From NCBI GenBank assembly GCA_025997215.1, contig BNUH01000003.1, positions 1 through 64,000 of the forward strand: DNA of 64,000 nucleotides, in the 5' to 3' direction. Origin of the DNA: Clostridia bacterium (GTDB taxonomy: Bacteria > Bacillota_A > Clostridia > Christensenellales > Aristaeellaceae). Below the pieces are notes generated by a model. The model saw only the letters and a list, made by a program, of their open reading frames with translations, was not told the origin of the DNA and did not search any database. This document shows, in pieces, positions 55,498 to 64,000 of this stretch; position 1 is the first letter of the stretch; each line of letters starts with the position of its first letter. The translations under genes were made by a program, and so were the position numbers.

Positions 55498-55554
55498 ATG
55501 AGTTACAGCATAGACGTCCGGGAAATAGTTATAGAGTATCGCCCAATCAAATAG
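55498..55554 (+). mobile_element. IS630-type transposase start remnant
   Basis: ATG opens MSYSIDVREIVIEYRPIK then stops, close to the remnant at 46367. It abuts a response-regulator fragment on the other strand. Confidence 0.55.
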
Positions 55555-55611
55555 ATCACACAAGCCAATACGCGTAGCGTCCTCGTCATCGACGATGAAG
55601 ATGGTGTACAC
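55543..55611 (-). pseudogene. Response-regulator N-terminal stub (YesN-like)
   Basis: GTG on the minus strand at 55611 opens VYTIFIVDDEDATRIGLCDLFDW, the start of a YesN-type receiver domain with its acidic pair. Similarity ends where the transposase remnant begins, so the gene was probably cut by that insertion. Confidence 0.55.
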
Positions 55612-55682
55612 GGGCAGGTCTTCTTTGCATTGAGGAGATACAAGCGTTGGATTCACTTTTTAAGACGTTTGACTGCTGATAA

Positions 55683-56085
55683 TTATTGCATGGCGGAGTT
55701 GTTGATTCGCTTTGCTCGCGGTCGTGCCGTCATAACGATATGGACAGTCACCGCAACGCCGACCACCGCCAGCAACAATACAATCCACAGCTTTCGGCTT
55801 AGCAGAGCGGACACGATTAGTGTAACCCAAAGAAAGCTCAAACTAACTGCCACGGTTCTACGCGGCAAGCCCGCGCCGGTCCTGTAGTTTGTGATGTATT
55901 CGTTTACGAACGGTATTTTCGTCACGCGGGAGTGGAGGGCGGGTGTACCCGCAAAGCAAGCCGCCGCCACCAGCACAAAGGGCGTGGTAGGCAAAATTGG
56001 CAGGAATATACCGATTGTGCCCAGCCCAAGCATAACGAAGCCCACCACGATGAGCAGAAGGTTCTTTAGGTTTTTCAGGCAGCAT
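55683..56085 (-). pseudogene. DUF454 (YbaN-like) membrane protein, probably frameshifted
   Basis: From 56048 downstream the frame encodes GFVMLGLGTIGIFLPILPTTPF and two further helices of DUF454. The expected N-terminus (LKNLLLIVV) is also readable, but its ATG at 56085 is one base out of frame. Removing one T from the run at 56071-56075 joins them. This may be a real mutation or a sequencing error. If only the GTG at 56048 is used, the first helix is short. Confidence 0.6.
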
Positions 56086-56111
56086 CACCGCTCGTCTTCG
56101 CTGTTTTTGTT

Positions 56112-56711
56112 TTACTGGAATACTGTGACCCGTTCTGACGCGGGCAATACATCCTTTTCAGCTGCCGGAGCTGTGATTTTTCCGAACGGCATCTGCTCAA
56201 TCAACTTCCAGCTGGCCGGAAGTTTCCAATTGACGGCGACCTTCTCGTCGATCAATGGGTTGTAGTGTTGTAAGGATGCGCCTAACCCTTCGGCTTCCAG
56301 TGCGTTCCATATGTTGCTTTGCAGCATACCATTGGATTGCTGCGCCAATATGGGATAGTTATCACTGTATAGCGGGTATTGCTCTTGTAAACCTTTAGTG
56401 ATGGTCGTTTCGTCGTAATACAAGATCGTTCCAGCGGCCGCAGCGAAGGAGTCTATTTTCGCCTCAGTCGCAGCGAAAGCGTTGGCAGGAACTATGCCGC
56501 GCAGGACTTCCTTAGTAATGTTCCACAATTTAGCATGCTGTTCGCCAAACAGCACAACTACGCGCTGGCTTTGCGAGTTGAACGCCGACGGCGTTGCAAG
56601 CACAACCTGTTCCACGATATCCTTTATCCGCTCGGGAGTAACAGCGATACCCTTGCTTAAACTATAATATGAGCGGCGGTTCTTAATAGCCGACAAAAAC
56701 ATGTCTGTCAT
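56112..56711 (-). CDS. Nitroreductase family protein, Frm2/Hbn1-like
   Basis: 199 residues from an ATG with AGGAGG upstream. NRRSYYSLSKG, TPSAFNSQSQRVVVL and LPASWKLIEQMPFGKITAP match the Frm2/Hbn1 group of flavin nitroreductases. Cytoplasmic, substrate unknown. Confidence 0.85.
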   Translation of the reverse strand: MTDMFLSAIKNRRSYYSLSKGIAVTPERIKDIVEQVVLATPSAFNSQSQRVVVLFGEQHAKLWNITKEVLRGIVPANAFAATEAKIDSFAAAAGTILYYDETTITKGLQEQYPLYSDNYPILAQQSNGMLQSNIWNALEAEGLGASLQHYNPLIDEKVAVNWKLPASWKLIEQMPFGKITAPAAEKDVLPASERVTVFQ

Positions 56712-57033
56712 AACATTGATCCTCCTAACATTTTGGTCATTTATCGGCGGCATAAAAAACTATGCAAACGATAGTTTCTAATGAAGCACCAATTCCATGA
56801 CCATTATTCATATATACACAGGCTTTAGGGATCATAAACATTCCCAGCCTGGAATATTTGTTCGCCAACAGGACGACTGGCGTATAGAATGCGAATATGA
56901 TAGGCGATGGACACGTGAAAAGAATACAACACCTCTCATTCTTTTCCCATAGGGTACGTTCATTGTAATATCGTTGCTCTTCAATAATATGGGTTCACCG
57001 TCTACCTCGATTCGCTCGTAATAAGTTTACCTA
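56712..57033. other. Intergenic stretch, possible coding remnant
   Basis: No supported gene. On the minus strand near 56833-57020 a frame without a start codon reads protein-like (YYERIEVDGEPILL), then breaks down. I take it as a possible decayed gene only. Confidence 0.25.
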
Positions 57034-57960
57034 TTAACCCTTTACCGCGCCGATCAACACACCTTTTACGAAGTATCTCTGAAGGAACGGATACACCAGC
57101 AGCACCGGCACTGTGGTAATGACTATAGCGGCATACTTAATCGTTTCGGCGAAATCGTTGATGCGATCGTTCTCAGTGACTGCCGCGTTGAAAACCGACG
57201 AGTTCGCGATCAGCACCGCCCGCAGTATATTCTGGATAGGCATCTTTTTATCATCCGTAATGTACAGCGTCGCGTTGAACCAGCTGTTCCAGTGCGCCAC
57301 GCCGTAATATAGCAGCAATACCGCAACCGTCGGCATGATCAGCGGCAATATAATCCTGAACAATATAAGGAAATCATTCGCGCCGTCCAGATGCGCGGAT
57401 TCCGTCAGGCTGTCCGGCACGGCCTCTATCGCCGTCTTGCATATGATTGAGTTGTATACGCTCATCGCGCCCGGCAGTATCAACGCCCACAGTGTATCTG
57501 CCAGCTTCAGACTGCGCACGTTCAGGTAGTTGGGGATCATCCCGGCGGAGAAGAACATCGTGAACATAATCGCCGCCAGTATCGGCTTCTTGAACAGCAC
57601 ATCCTTGCTCGCAAGAAAGAACCCGCAGCACAGCGTCAGCGCCATATTGATCGGCAATCCCCCGAGCAGCACGATCATTATATTTTTATATCCACTTACC
57701 AGCAGTGGATGTGTGAACGCCAGCCGGTACGCCCCCAGGTTCCACCCCAGCGGCCATGGCAGGAATCCCGGGTTCATCAGCAGCTTGACATTGTTGGAGA
57801 AACTCGCGCAGATAACATAATACATCGGGTACATCGTAACAAAGCACAGCGCCAGCAGCACAACGATATTACACGTGTCAAACACGCGCTCACCCGTTGA
57901 GTGCTTGATTTTTTTCGAATGTACCACACGGGTGACGCTCAACTGATCTGCCTTCTGCAT
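57034..57960 (-). CDS. CUT1 ABC permease (LplC/YtcP-like)
   Basis: 308 residues from an ATG with GGAGGCG upstream. Six helices; EAA loop ESAHLDGANDFLILFRIILP; DRINDFAETIKYAAIVI near the end, typical of LplC/YtcP. Last gene of the operon with the next two entries. Confidence 0.9.
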   Translation of the reverse strand: MQKADQLSVTRVVHSKKIKHSTGERVFDTCNIVVLLALCFVTMYPMYYVICASFSNNVKLLMNPGFLPWPLGWNLGAYRLAFTHPLLVSGYKNIMIVLLGGLPINMALTLCCGFFLASKDVLFKKPILAAIMFTMFFSAGMIPNYLNVRSLKLADTLWALILPGAMSVYNSIICKTAIEAVPDSLTESAHLDGANDFLILFRIILPLIMPTVAVLLLYYGVAHWNSWFNATLYITDDKKMPIQNILRAVLIANSSVFNAAVTENDRINDFAETIKYAAIVITTVPVLLVYPFLQRYFVKGVLIGAVKG

Positions 57961-58006
57961 ACCAACGCCTCCAGACCCATTCATCATATATAACAAAACC
58001 TCGCGA

Positions 58007-58972
58007 TCAGAACAGTCCCATATTGGTAACGCGGCGGCTGATCAAGTTAGTGGCCATCAGGAACAGCACGTTCACGATCGAGTTGAACAACCCGACCGCC
58101 GTAGCGAAACTGATCGACGTACCCAATATACCGCGCCGATACACATATGTGGATATAACGTCCGCTACCTCATACGTCGGCGACTGATACAGCAGCAGCA
58201 CCTTCTCGTATCCGACGTTTAGGATACCGCCCATACGCAGGATGAACAGTATCGTAATCGTAGGCATCAGTCCGGGGATCGTTATATGCAGCACCTGCTT
58301 GAAGCGGTTCGCGCCGTCGATCGTGGCGGCTTCGTATTGCTCCTGATCAATCCCGGTCAGTGCGGCTAGGTATATGATCGAGTTCCAGCCGATGTATTGC
58401 CACAGATCGGATATAACATATATCGGATAGAAATATTTCGGCGTGATCAGCAGGTTCTGCGACGGACCGCCTAATGCGACAATCATCTGCGAGAACATGC
58501 CGTTATTCTGCGTGTATATCGTCACCAGCGAGCAGACTACTACCATGGAAATAAAGTAAGGCATATATGTGATCGTTTGAACGATGCGTTTGAATTTGAC
58601 AGACCGCAGCTCATTGAGCAGAAGCGCGAGCAGTATCGGCATCGGGAATCCAAACAGGATGGTTAATCCGCTAATCGACAAAGTATTGCGAATAAGCCGC
58701 GGAAAATATACATCCTGAAAAAAGCTGACAAAGTGCTTATACCATGGGTTAGCCCAAGGACTGGCGGCAATCCCTCGCGCGGGGCGGAAGTCCTTGAACG
58801 CGATAACAAGCCCGTACATAGGCTTATACGCAAATAGTATGATGTACGCAAGCACGGGCAGCACAAGCACGTACTTGCACCAATTCATCTGGAAGTCGCG
58901 GCGTAATATATGTCCGACGGAATGTCTGGGCGGCAAACGGGACGGCGCGGCGTCGCGCATAGTCATACGCAT
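58007..58972 (-). CDS. CUT1 ABC permease (LplB-like)
   Basis: 321 residues. LplB layout: PVLAYIILFAYKPMYG, then FKDFRPARGI, and EAA loop YEAATIDGANRFKQVLHITIPG. Middle gene of the operon. Its partners import oligosaccharides such as xylo- or rhamnogalacturonan fragments in related systems. Confidence 0.9.
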   Translation of the reverse strand: MRMTMRDAAPSRLPPRHSVGHILRRDFQMNWCKYVLVLPVLAYIILFAYKPMYGLVIAFKDFRPARGIAASPWANPWYKHFVSFFQDVYFPRLIRNTLSISGLTILFGFPMPILLALLLNELRSVKFKRIVQTITYMPYFISMVVVCSLVTIYTQNNGMFSQMIVALGGPSQNLLITPKYFYPIYVISDLWQYIGWNSIIYLAALTGIDQEQYEAATIDGANRFKQVLHITIPGLMPTITILFILRMGGILNVGYEKVLLLYQSPTYEVADVISTYVYRRGILGTSISFATAVGLFNSIVNVLFLMATNLISRRVTNMGLF

Positions 58973-59030
58973 CGACCTTCCTTGAGCAAAGTTAGGTTAG
59001 CGGTATGGGATGATAGATAGTTGGGAAGTT

Positions 59031-59056
59031 GGGAAGGGGATTGTAGTCCCCTTCCC
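59031..59056 (-). terminator. Attenuating hairpin before lplB-like gene
   Basis: Perfect 10-bp arms (59031-59040, 59047-59056). It sits between the solute-binding and permease genes and probably lowers permease mRNA. Confidence 0.5.
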
Positions 59057-59068
59057 ATTACGCGTTAT

Positions 59069-60667
59069 TTAGCGGGCCAGATAGCGATCGTACGCCGCCT
59101 GACGAATCTCCAGCACACGCGAGAGATGCATCGACTCCAGCGTCGACAGGAACTTATCGAAATTATCCAGCGATTCCGCGCCGGTGACGAATTTCGCGGT
59201 CATCTCGGGCACGTAGGTGTTTAGCTGTCCCTGATACTCGTCGATCTCAAGAACCTCGTCAGCCGTAGGCGTGATTCCCGGAGGATACTTCCACTTCGCC
59301 GAAACATCCTCGTTCGGGTAGAACCACAGGTCGTTAGCGTCGATGGACGCCTGCGTATTCTTGAGGTACAGCAGCAGCGTGGATTGGATGCATGATCCGT
59401 TCCAGGTCGAGCCGCCCCACTTATCGATTGCGGCGTTCAGGCCGTCCGGGTCGTCCGCGACGATGGGCAGATAGGCAGGGTTGCCCTCCGCATCATACTC
59501 CCACGATACGCCTTCGGTGCCATAGTTCCAGTATAGGAAGCCTTCCTTGGTGTAGGCGTAATCCAGCAAACGCATCGCTGTTTCCAGCTTCTCGTCGGTG
59601 CAGGCGGACGTGATCACCGAGATACCTACGCCGATGCCGTAACCGCCGAATACCATCGACAGCGTACCGTCGTCGCCGTGCGGATACTGCAGACCGACCC
59701 AGTCAGCGCCGTTGCCCGCTTCCGCGGCTTCCCTGCGCCAGTTGCTCATCTGCCCCATCGAGGTCAGCGATATACCGACCGAACCCTGCAAGGCTTTGGT
59801 CTTTTCGATTACGTCCGTATCGGTGAAGATATCCTGGTTCAGCAAACCAGCTTCCCACCATTCGTTTAGTTTGGCGATGTAATTCTTCCACTCGGGCTGC
59901 GCCTGAGCGAGCTGCACTTTACCGTTATCGTCAACGAAAAGCTGGAAGTCGGAAAAACCATACGCGCCGAACGCGCCGGATAGACCGGTCGATTGGAAGC
60001 GCGAGAAGGCAAAACCGAACGGCGCATTATATTTTTCCTTGAACACCTTAATAACGTTCTCAAACTCGGAGATCGTCGTCGGCGCGGCTAGACCTTGCTC
60101 ATCCAGCCAGTCCTGCCGAACTACCGGACCAAGGTAGGTATCGTTCCAGCCGCCGTCTTCGCGGAAGAAGCCGTAGCCATACAACTTGCCTTCGTCGGTC
60201 TTTTTCGAGCGCAGATACGCCTCGTTCGTGTTGAGGAAATCGTAATACGCCGGCGACCATTCAGGCATCTTCTCTGTCAGGTCGCGAACCACGCCGTCCT
60301 CCATGAACAGGCTGACCTGGTTGGCGAATGCTGCGTTGTCACAGAAAATTATGTCGGGATAATCGCCGCTGGCCATAACAAGGTTGACCGTCTGCATCGT
60401 GTCAGTCGTACCCTGCGGCGGGAAGCGCCAGTCGATGCTAACGCCTGTCTTGGCGATCAGTTCCGTGTGGAACGGCGAATCCTGCCACGACGCGAACGCT
60501 GCGTTTACCTGTGGCCCGCCAATGACCAGCCAGCTGAGCGTCTGATCTGTATTCAGCGGGTATATGCCCTCGCCTGAGAGCAAGTTTAGTTCCGCCATCG
60601 CCGGAACTGCTGCAGCCAGCATGATTATGCACAGCATCAACGCCAGCCATCGAGCACCCTTGTTCAT
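59069..60667 (-). CDS. CUT1 solute-binding protein (LipO/YtcQ-like)
   Basis: 532 residues; AGGAGGG before the ATG. Signal peptide ends near AMA-EL, no lipobox. Long family 1 binding protein of the LipO group: FASWQDSPFHTELIAKTG, DYPDIIFCDNA, then YGYGFFREDGG. First gene of the operon; captures a sugar oligomer. Confidence 0.88.
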   Translation of the reverse strand: MNKGARWLALMLCIIMLAAAVPAMAELNLLSGEGIYPLNTDQTLSWLVIGGPQVNAAFASWQDSPFHTELIAKTGVSIDWRFPPQGTTDTMQTVNLVMASGDYPDIIFCDNAAFANQVSLFMEDGVVRDLTEKMPEWSPAYYDFLNTNEAYLRSKKTDEGKLYGYGFFREDGGWNDTYLGPVVRQDWLDEQGLAAPTTISEFENVIKVFKEKYNAPFGFAFSRFQSTGLSGAFGAYGFSDFQLFVDDNGKVQLAQAQPEWKNYIAKLNEWWEAGLLNQDIFTDTDVIEKTKALQGSVGISLTSMGQMSNWRREAAEAGNGADWVGLQYPHGDDGTLSMVFGGYGIGVGISVITSACTDEKLETAMRLLDYAYTKEGFLYWNYGTEGVSWEYDAEGNPAYLPIVADDPDGLNAAIDKWGGSTWNGSCIQSTLLLYLKNTQASIDANDLWFYPNEDVSAKWKYPPGITPTADEVLEIDEYQGQLNTYVPEMTAKFVTGAESLDNFDKFLSTLESMHLSRVLEIRQAAYDRYLAR

Positions 60668-60727
60668 CTTGAATAACCCTCCTACATAACTGATTCGTCA
60701 ATTCTACCAATTGTACCATGTAAGTGT

Positions 60728-60756
60728 AGTATAACTCTCGAATTGACTATTGTCAA
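60728..60756 (-). promoter_or_regulatory. Promoter of the LipO-LplBC operon
   Basis: Minus strand: TTGACA (plus 60751-60756), 17-base spacer, TATACT (plus 60728-60733). It lies inside a TTGAC-TATT-GTCAA palindrome. The rest of 60757-60914 holds only the lone MITE-like end and no gene. Confidence 0.82.
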
Positions 60757-60764
60757 CTAGTTGG

Positions 60765-60782
60765 CATGGCAAAATCATTTAC
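60765..60782 (+). repeat. Lone copy of the MITE-like end
   Basis: CATGGCAAAATCATTTAC matches the left end at 55304 with one difference; no partner end was found nearby. Confidence 0.5.
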
Positions 60783-60914
60783 CCGGGAGTCGGGAGTTTG
60801 GCAGTAGAAGGCCCCCCTAATTCGGCAGGCATTCACACCCCAAAGCAGCCCAAAAACTCAACAACAGCAAGGAAAATCAGACGGATTGTCTTGTCAAATT
60901 GTTGAATATTTTAG

Positions 60915-60943
60915 TTGCGGATTATGCGAGACTGTGGTATAAT
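60915..60943 (+). promoter_or_regulatory. Promoter of the transposase fragment
   Basis: TTGCGG (60915-60920), 17-base spacer ending TGG, TATAAT (60938-60943). Confidence 0.75.
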
Positions 60944-60972
60944 AGTCCCAGATCTACTCAGGAGGCGAGCGT

Positions 60973-61437
60973 ATGCGGCTTCACAAGGGACTGTCTAACG
61001 GGCGGTTGTATCTGTCCATCGTCGAAGGTTACCGCGATCCCATCACTAAGAAGGTCAAAACTCGTACCCTGCGTTCGCTGGGTTACGCTGACTCGTTGGC
61101 GAAGATACACTCCGACCCAGTCGCGTTCGGGATGCGTACACTCGAGGAAATGAAACTTGCAGCAGCCTGCGAGCACACAGCGGACAAGGTTTCTATACAC
61201 TCAAACGAAAGGCTGTCTGACAGCGTTTCGTACAATAAACTGCTGGGATACGCTCCGTTATCCATGCTGTATTGTGGTTTGGGGTTGGATCAGTTTTTTA
61301 CCAACCAAGCACGGAAGCTACATTCAATGTCAATCCCTTACTTTCCATGTCTCGTCCTAGTGTCTGCGGACAAGCGCGGAATATGTCAGTCCATCCCTGC
61401 CCCCGCACCCCAACCCCCGTCCTTGCATAACGTATAA
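60973..61437 (+). pseudogene. IS1634-type transposase, N-terminal fragment
   Basis: AGGAGG before the ATG. About the first 120 residues (MRLHKGLSNGRLYLSIVEGY, TRTLRSLGYADSLAKIHSDP) look like the N-terminus of IS1634/IS4-type transposases. The catalytic part is absent and the tail is unrelated. It is truncated just upstream of the GLUG-type genes. Confidence 0.6.
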
Positions 61438-61466
61438 TACCGCCAAAGGATGGGGAGGCGAGCGGC

Positions 61467-63185
61467 TTGGCTACATATTACGTTACCGCCTTGAAGACGG
61501 CGGACGCAGGACCTGGGCAAGACTGTATCGGCTTTGAGAACGTGGGGACGCACGGCGAGGGCGACACGTATTTGCTGTGCGGGGATTTCTCGTGGGCGTC
61601 GTTTGACACGCCTGTTTATACGGAGAATAGGATAAACTTCAGCGGGGATGGGCACGTTGTGGACATATTGAGGCATCCGCTGTTTGCGGCGGCGGGCGAC
61701 GGTTCTGCGTTCAGCGATATAACGATCGCAAGTGCGGCGATTAATCCTGCCAGAAATTCAGGCAGAGAGTATAACGCCTTAGGCGCTATAATAAATGAAG
61801 GCTCTGACATAACCCTTCGCAACTGCCACATACTCGGCGGGTCGGTGCGGGTGGAATTATTTGACAATGATCCCGTGGATTCTCCTGACTGCCTGGACTT
61901 CTACGTCGGCGGGCTGGCGGGGATTCTGCTGGGGAATGGCTGCGTCATAGACGGCTGCAGCAATAATGCTACGGTCGAGTTGCCGGGCCGCAGCGCGCGC
62001 GGGCATTCTGTGATGATGGGCGGCATAGTGGGCTATATAGGCTGCGAGGGTTATCCGGCCGAGGCGGGCAGATCGTCCGTAGTCACGAACTGCCGCAACA
62101 GCGGCGATATATTGGGTTCGACAAATATTGGCGCTGACGGCAACACGGTCGGCGGGATCGCTGGTTCGTCAAACGCGAGGATAATGAATTGTGAAAACAG
62201 CGGCTATATCAACGCCAGGCGTTCCTTCGCGAGGAACGTCGAATCCTACGCGGATGGGATCGTCGGCGGCTCTGTTAAGAGCGTTACCCATTGCAGGGCG
62301 AAAAGCCGTGGCTTCTCCGGCACAGCTGATGAGAACTTGCGCGTGCCTAACTGCTCCGACGGTTTGAAGCAAGTCCAATCCTTGGATGAAAGCCTGGACG
62401 CGTACGTTGATCCCAACTGCGCCTACTTTAACGCAAATATTTCAACTGGCTCGACAGGTTCGACCATAATCCCTACCGCGCCGACGTTTTTCGCGGACGA
62501 AACCACGGGCGTGAGCTTTATCGATTCCGAAGGCTACGCCTCGCTGTCGCAGGTAATAGCCTCGCTAAGCGGTATGCAGTCGGGCATAAGCAATCTGGTT
62601 TCGCTGGAGGTGAACCTGCTCCAAACCGCCTTGGATTTGCCTGGCGCGGATGCCGACAATATAAACGCCCTCAATGATAATGTAGGCACGCTCGTTGGCA
62701 AGCTGTCGCAGTTAACCGATCCCGTCGCTTGCGCGCTGTGCTGCGCCATGAACACCCTGCGCATCGATTGCAAATATTCGTCGTCCGGTTCGGGCGACAG
62801 CCAACCCGCCTGCCCGATCTGCCCTGTGACGGTGTATTGCGCATATATCCAGACACTATCCAACGTCAGCAAGGCGGCGGTCGCCGGGCAGCAGTATACC
62901 CTCACCCCTGCCGCGAGCGGCCCGGATCCGCTGACTACCGACGAGCGCGGCATGATCCATCTCACGAACCTTGCGCCCAACACCGACTACACGCTCGCAG
63001 CCCAGCCCAGTCCGTTGTGGAAGGCGGCTGGCCCGTGGCAGGTCCATGTGAACGCGTATGGGGTTATCACCGTAGAGGATAGCGACGGCGCGCCGTCGAG
63101 CGCTTTGGCCATATACCGCGAGGCGGACCCGGACGCACTGGCCGAAGTGCGCGATATGGAAGAAGGGAGCGACAGTCATGCCTAA
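61467..63185 (+). CDS. GLUG-type beta-helix protein without signal peptide
   Basis: 572 residues from a TTG with GGGGAGG eight bases upstream. Residues about 80-280 are beta-helix-like with GGLAG, GGIVGYIG, GGIAGS and NCxNSG turns; about 455-550 is a beta-sandwich like that of the 18.4-kb protein. No signal peptide. It overlaps the next GLUG gene by eight bases. Confidence 0.7.
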   Translation: MATYYVTALKTADAGPGQDCIGFENVGTHGEGDTYLLCGDFSWASFDTPVYTENRINFSGDGHVVDILRHPLFAAAGDGSAFSDITIASAAINPARNSGREYNALGAIINEGSDITLRNCHILGGSVRVELFDNDPVDSPDCLDFYVGGLAGILLGNGCVIDGCSNNATVELPGRSARGHSVMMGGIVGYIGCEGYPAEAGRSSVVTNCRNSGDILGSTNIGADGNTVGGIAGSSNARIMNCENSGYINARRSFARNVESYADGIVGGSVKSVTHCRAKSRGFSGTADENLRVPNCSDGLKQVQSLDESLDAYVDPNCAYFNANISTGSTGSTIIPTAPTFFADETTGVSFIDSEGYASLSQVIASLSGMQSGISNLVSLEVNLLQTALDLPGADADNINALNDNVGTLVGKLSQLTDPVACALCCAMNTLRIDCKYSSSGSGDSQPACPICPVTVYCAYIQTLSNVSKAAVAGQQYTLTPAASGPDPLTTDERGMIHLTNLAPNTDYTLAAQPSPLWKAAGPWQVHVNAYGVITVEDSDGAPSSALAIYREADPDALAEVRDMEEGSDSHA

Positions 63186-64000
63186 CATATCCAGCGCCAG
63201 CGAGCTTATATCGTATATGTCGTTATCCAACCCCAGCCCCAACGCGACGTACACCATCACGGACGATCTGGATATGTCCGTGTTGACCGATCCTATGGAT
63301 ACGTCGGCAACGTTCACGCTGAAGGCGATCGACGGCAAGAAGATTGAGAACCTTTATTGTCCGCTGTTTGAGAATGTGGGCGATGGGACTAGGTTTGAAA
63401 ACATAACGATACTTGAGCCAGAAATTTATTACGAATCCCCAACGGGCAGCGCCGGTGCGTTCTTGATGGAGGGCAATGGTATCACATTCACCAATTGCCA
63501 CGTCAAGGGTGGGATCGTCATGGGCGAATTCAACACCAGCACTCCGGATTTGTCGGTCGGCGGCTTAGCGGGATACTTAACCGGGTGGAATACCATCGAC
63601 CGATGCAGCAACAGCGCGATGGTTACTGTCGAAAGATCCGCCGCTGAATCATACCAAGTCGAGATTTTTGCCAATGTAGGCGGTATCATTGGTCAAATCT
63701 TTGGAGACGAGGCTGATCTTGACCATACGCATGTATCAGTTATAACCAACTGCGTGAATACGGGGACGATATATGCAGGAAGTACCAGCGCTACACCGGA
63801 TTACGTCTATTTTTATTTGGCTGGGATAGTAGGCGGGGCACAGCAAACACGTATTGTCGACTGCATGAATGATGGGGTTGTCTATAACGCTAAGTCATCA
63901 TTTCGATATACTGATGTTGGCGCAGGTATTGCCGCGTTTTTTGTGCCTGGCGCTCAATATGGGAATCATGGTTCGGCCAGTAACGCTGCGTCAGGCACGA
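63178..64000 (+). CDS. GLUG-type beta-helix protein, 3' end outside window
   Basis: Open from the ATG at 63178 to the window end (274 codons). It begins MPNISSASELISYMSLSNP and continues with VGGLAGYL, VGGIIGQI, LAGIVGG and NCVNTG/DCMNDG repeats. No signal peptide. It is the third member of this family in the window and is translationally coupled to the second. Confidence 0.7.
   Translation, partial: MPNISSASELISYMSLSNPSPNATYTITDDLDMSVLTDPMDTSATFTLKAIDGKKIENLYCPLFENVGDGTRFENITILEPEIYYESPTGSAGAFLMEGNGITFTNCHVKGGIVMGEFNTSTPDLSVGGLAGYLTGWNTIDRCSNSAMVTVERSAAESYQVEIFANVGGIIGQIFGDEADLDHTHVSVITNCVNTGTIYAGSTSATPDYVYFYLAGIVGGAQQTRIVDCMNDGVVYNAKSSFRYTDVGAGIAAFFVPGAQYGNHGSASNAASGT

Noticed and set aside
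56833..57020. A coding gene in the gap before the LplC-like permease
   Set aside because: No start codon, short, and soon breaks down; kept only as a possible remnant.
1..64000. CRISPR array
   Set aside because: No regularly spaced short repeats were seen; repeats present are protein-coding or hairpin elements.

Overview
The window looks like a chromosomal segment from a monoderm anaerobic member of the Clostridia (Bacillota). It may be an uncultured gut or rumen lineage of the Christensenellales/Oscillospirales type, but the sequence alone does not fix the taxon. Supporting evidence: strong Shine-Dalgarno sites with frequent GTG/TTG starts; Firmicutes-like content (DUF951, LepB, a lon-engB pair, AraC/LacI/XRE regulators, CUT1 sugar ABC systems); moderately GC-rich coding DNA with AT-rich intergenic regions; and promoters of the form TTGNNN-17-TATAMT, several with a conserved TGG just before the -10.

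Layout. 1-6.0 kb is a surface region: a broken Cna-B fragment, a 1340-residue Cna-B repeat protein fused to a degenerate CapA-like domain, a CAP-domain secreted protein and an orphan protein. 6.2-11.05 kb is a complete livKHMGF-type amino-acid ABC operon behind a near-consensus promoter. It is followed by a tRNA-Lys 3'-half fragment with its own terminator on the opposite strand. 11.3-14.8 kb is a two-component system plus an ABC-2 exporter. Then come an AraC regulator, a URO-D/MtaA-like protein and an HtrA protease. 18.4-20.5 kb (minus) is a GLUG-type beta-helix protein without a signal peptide. 20.6-21.07 kb is a gene-poor stretch with two duplicated promoters and a strongly folded candidate non-coding RNA, which is the most unusual non-protein feature here. 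21.2-25.3 kb (minus) is a cell-wall operon: alpha/beta hydrolase, membrane MurF, Ddl and a small membrane protein.

25.5-34.8 kb holds a sugar-phosphate isomerase-like protein, two more URO-D/MtaA-like proteins, an SPFH protein, an (alpha/alpha)6 glycosidase, a nuclease-helicase and an SH3b exported protein. 34.86-39.3 kb is a polyamine operon (XRE-cupin regulator, PotABCD) with an inverted repeat on its promoter. GNAT, Nudix, EngB and Lon genes follow, then a three-gene glycosyltransferase operon, DUF951 and LepB. 47.4-54.15 kb is an arabinoside locus: a divergent LacI regulator with two operator-like palindromes, a solute-binding protein, two permeases and a GH127 beta-L-arabinofuranosidase ending in a hairpin that overlaps its stop codon.

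54.1-56.7 kb is a decay zone: truncated kinase, SagB-type oxidoreductase, MITE-like element, IS630 start remnant abutting a response-regulator stub, a frameshifted DUF454 gene and a nitroreductase. 57.0-60.7 kb (minus) is an LplB/LplC/LipO-type sugar ABC operon. 60.97-64 kb is a truncated transposase followed by two overlapping GLUG-type genes, the last running off the window.

The main themes are import and breakdown of plant glycans and amino acids, cell-surface display, and remnants of mobile DNA. The best leads for something undescribed are the structured RNA at 20.81-21.06 kb, the leaderless GLUG protein family, the Cna-B/degenerate-CapA fusion and the dispersed triple-hairpin repeat.
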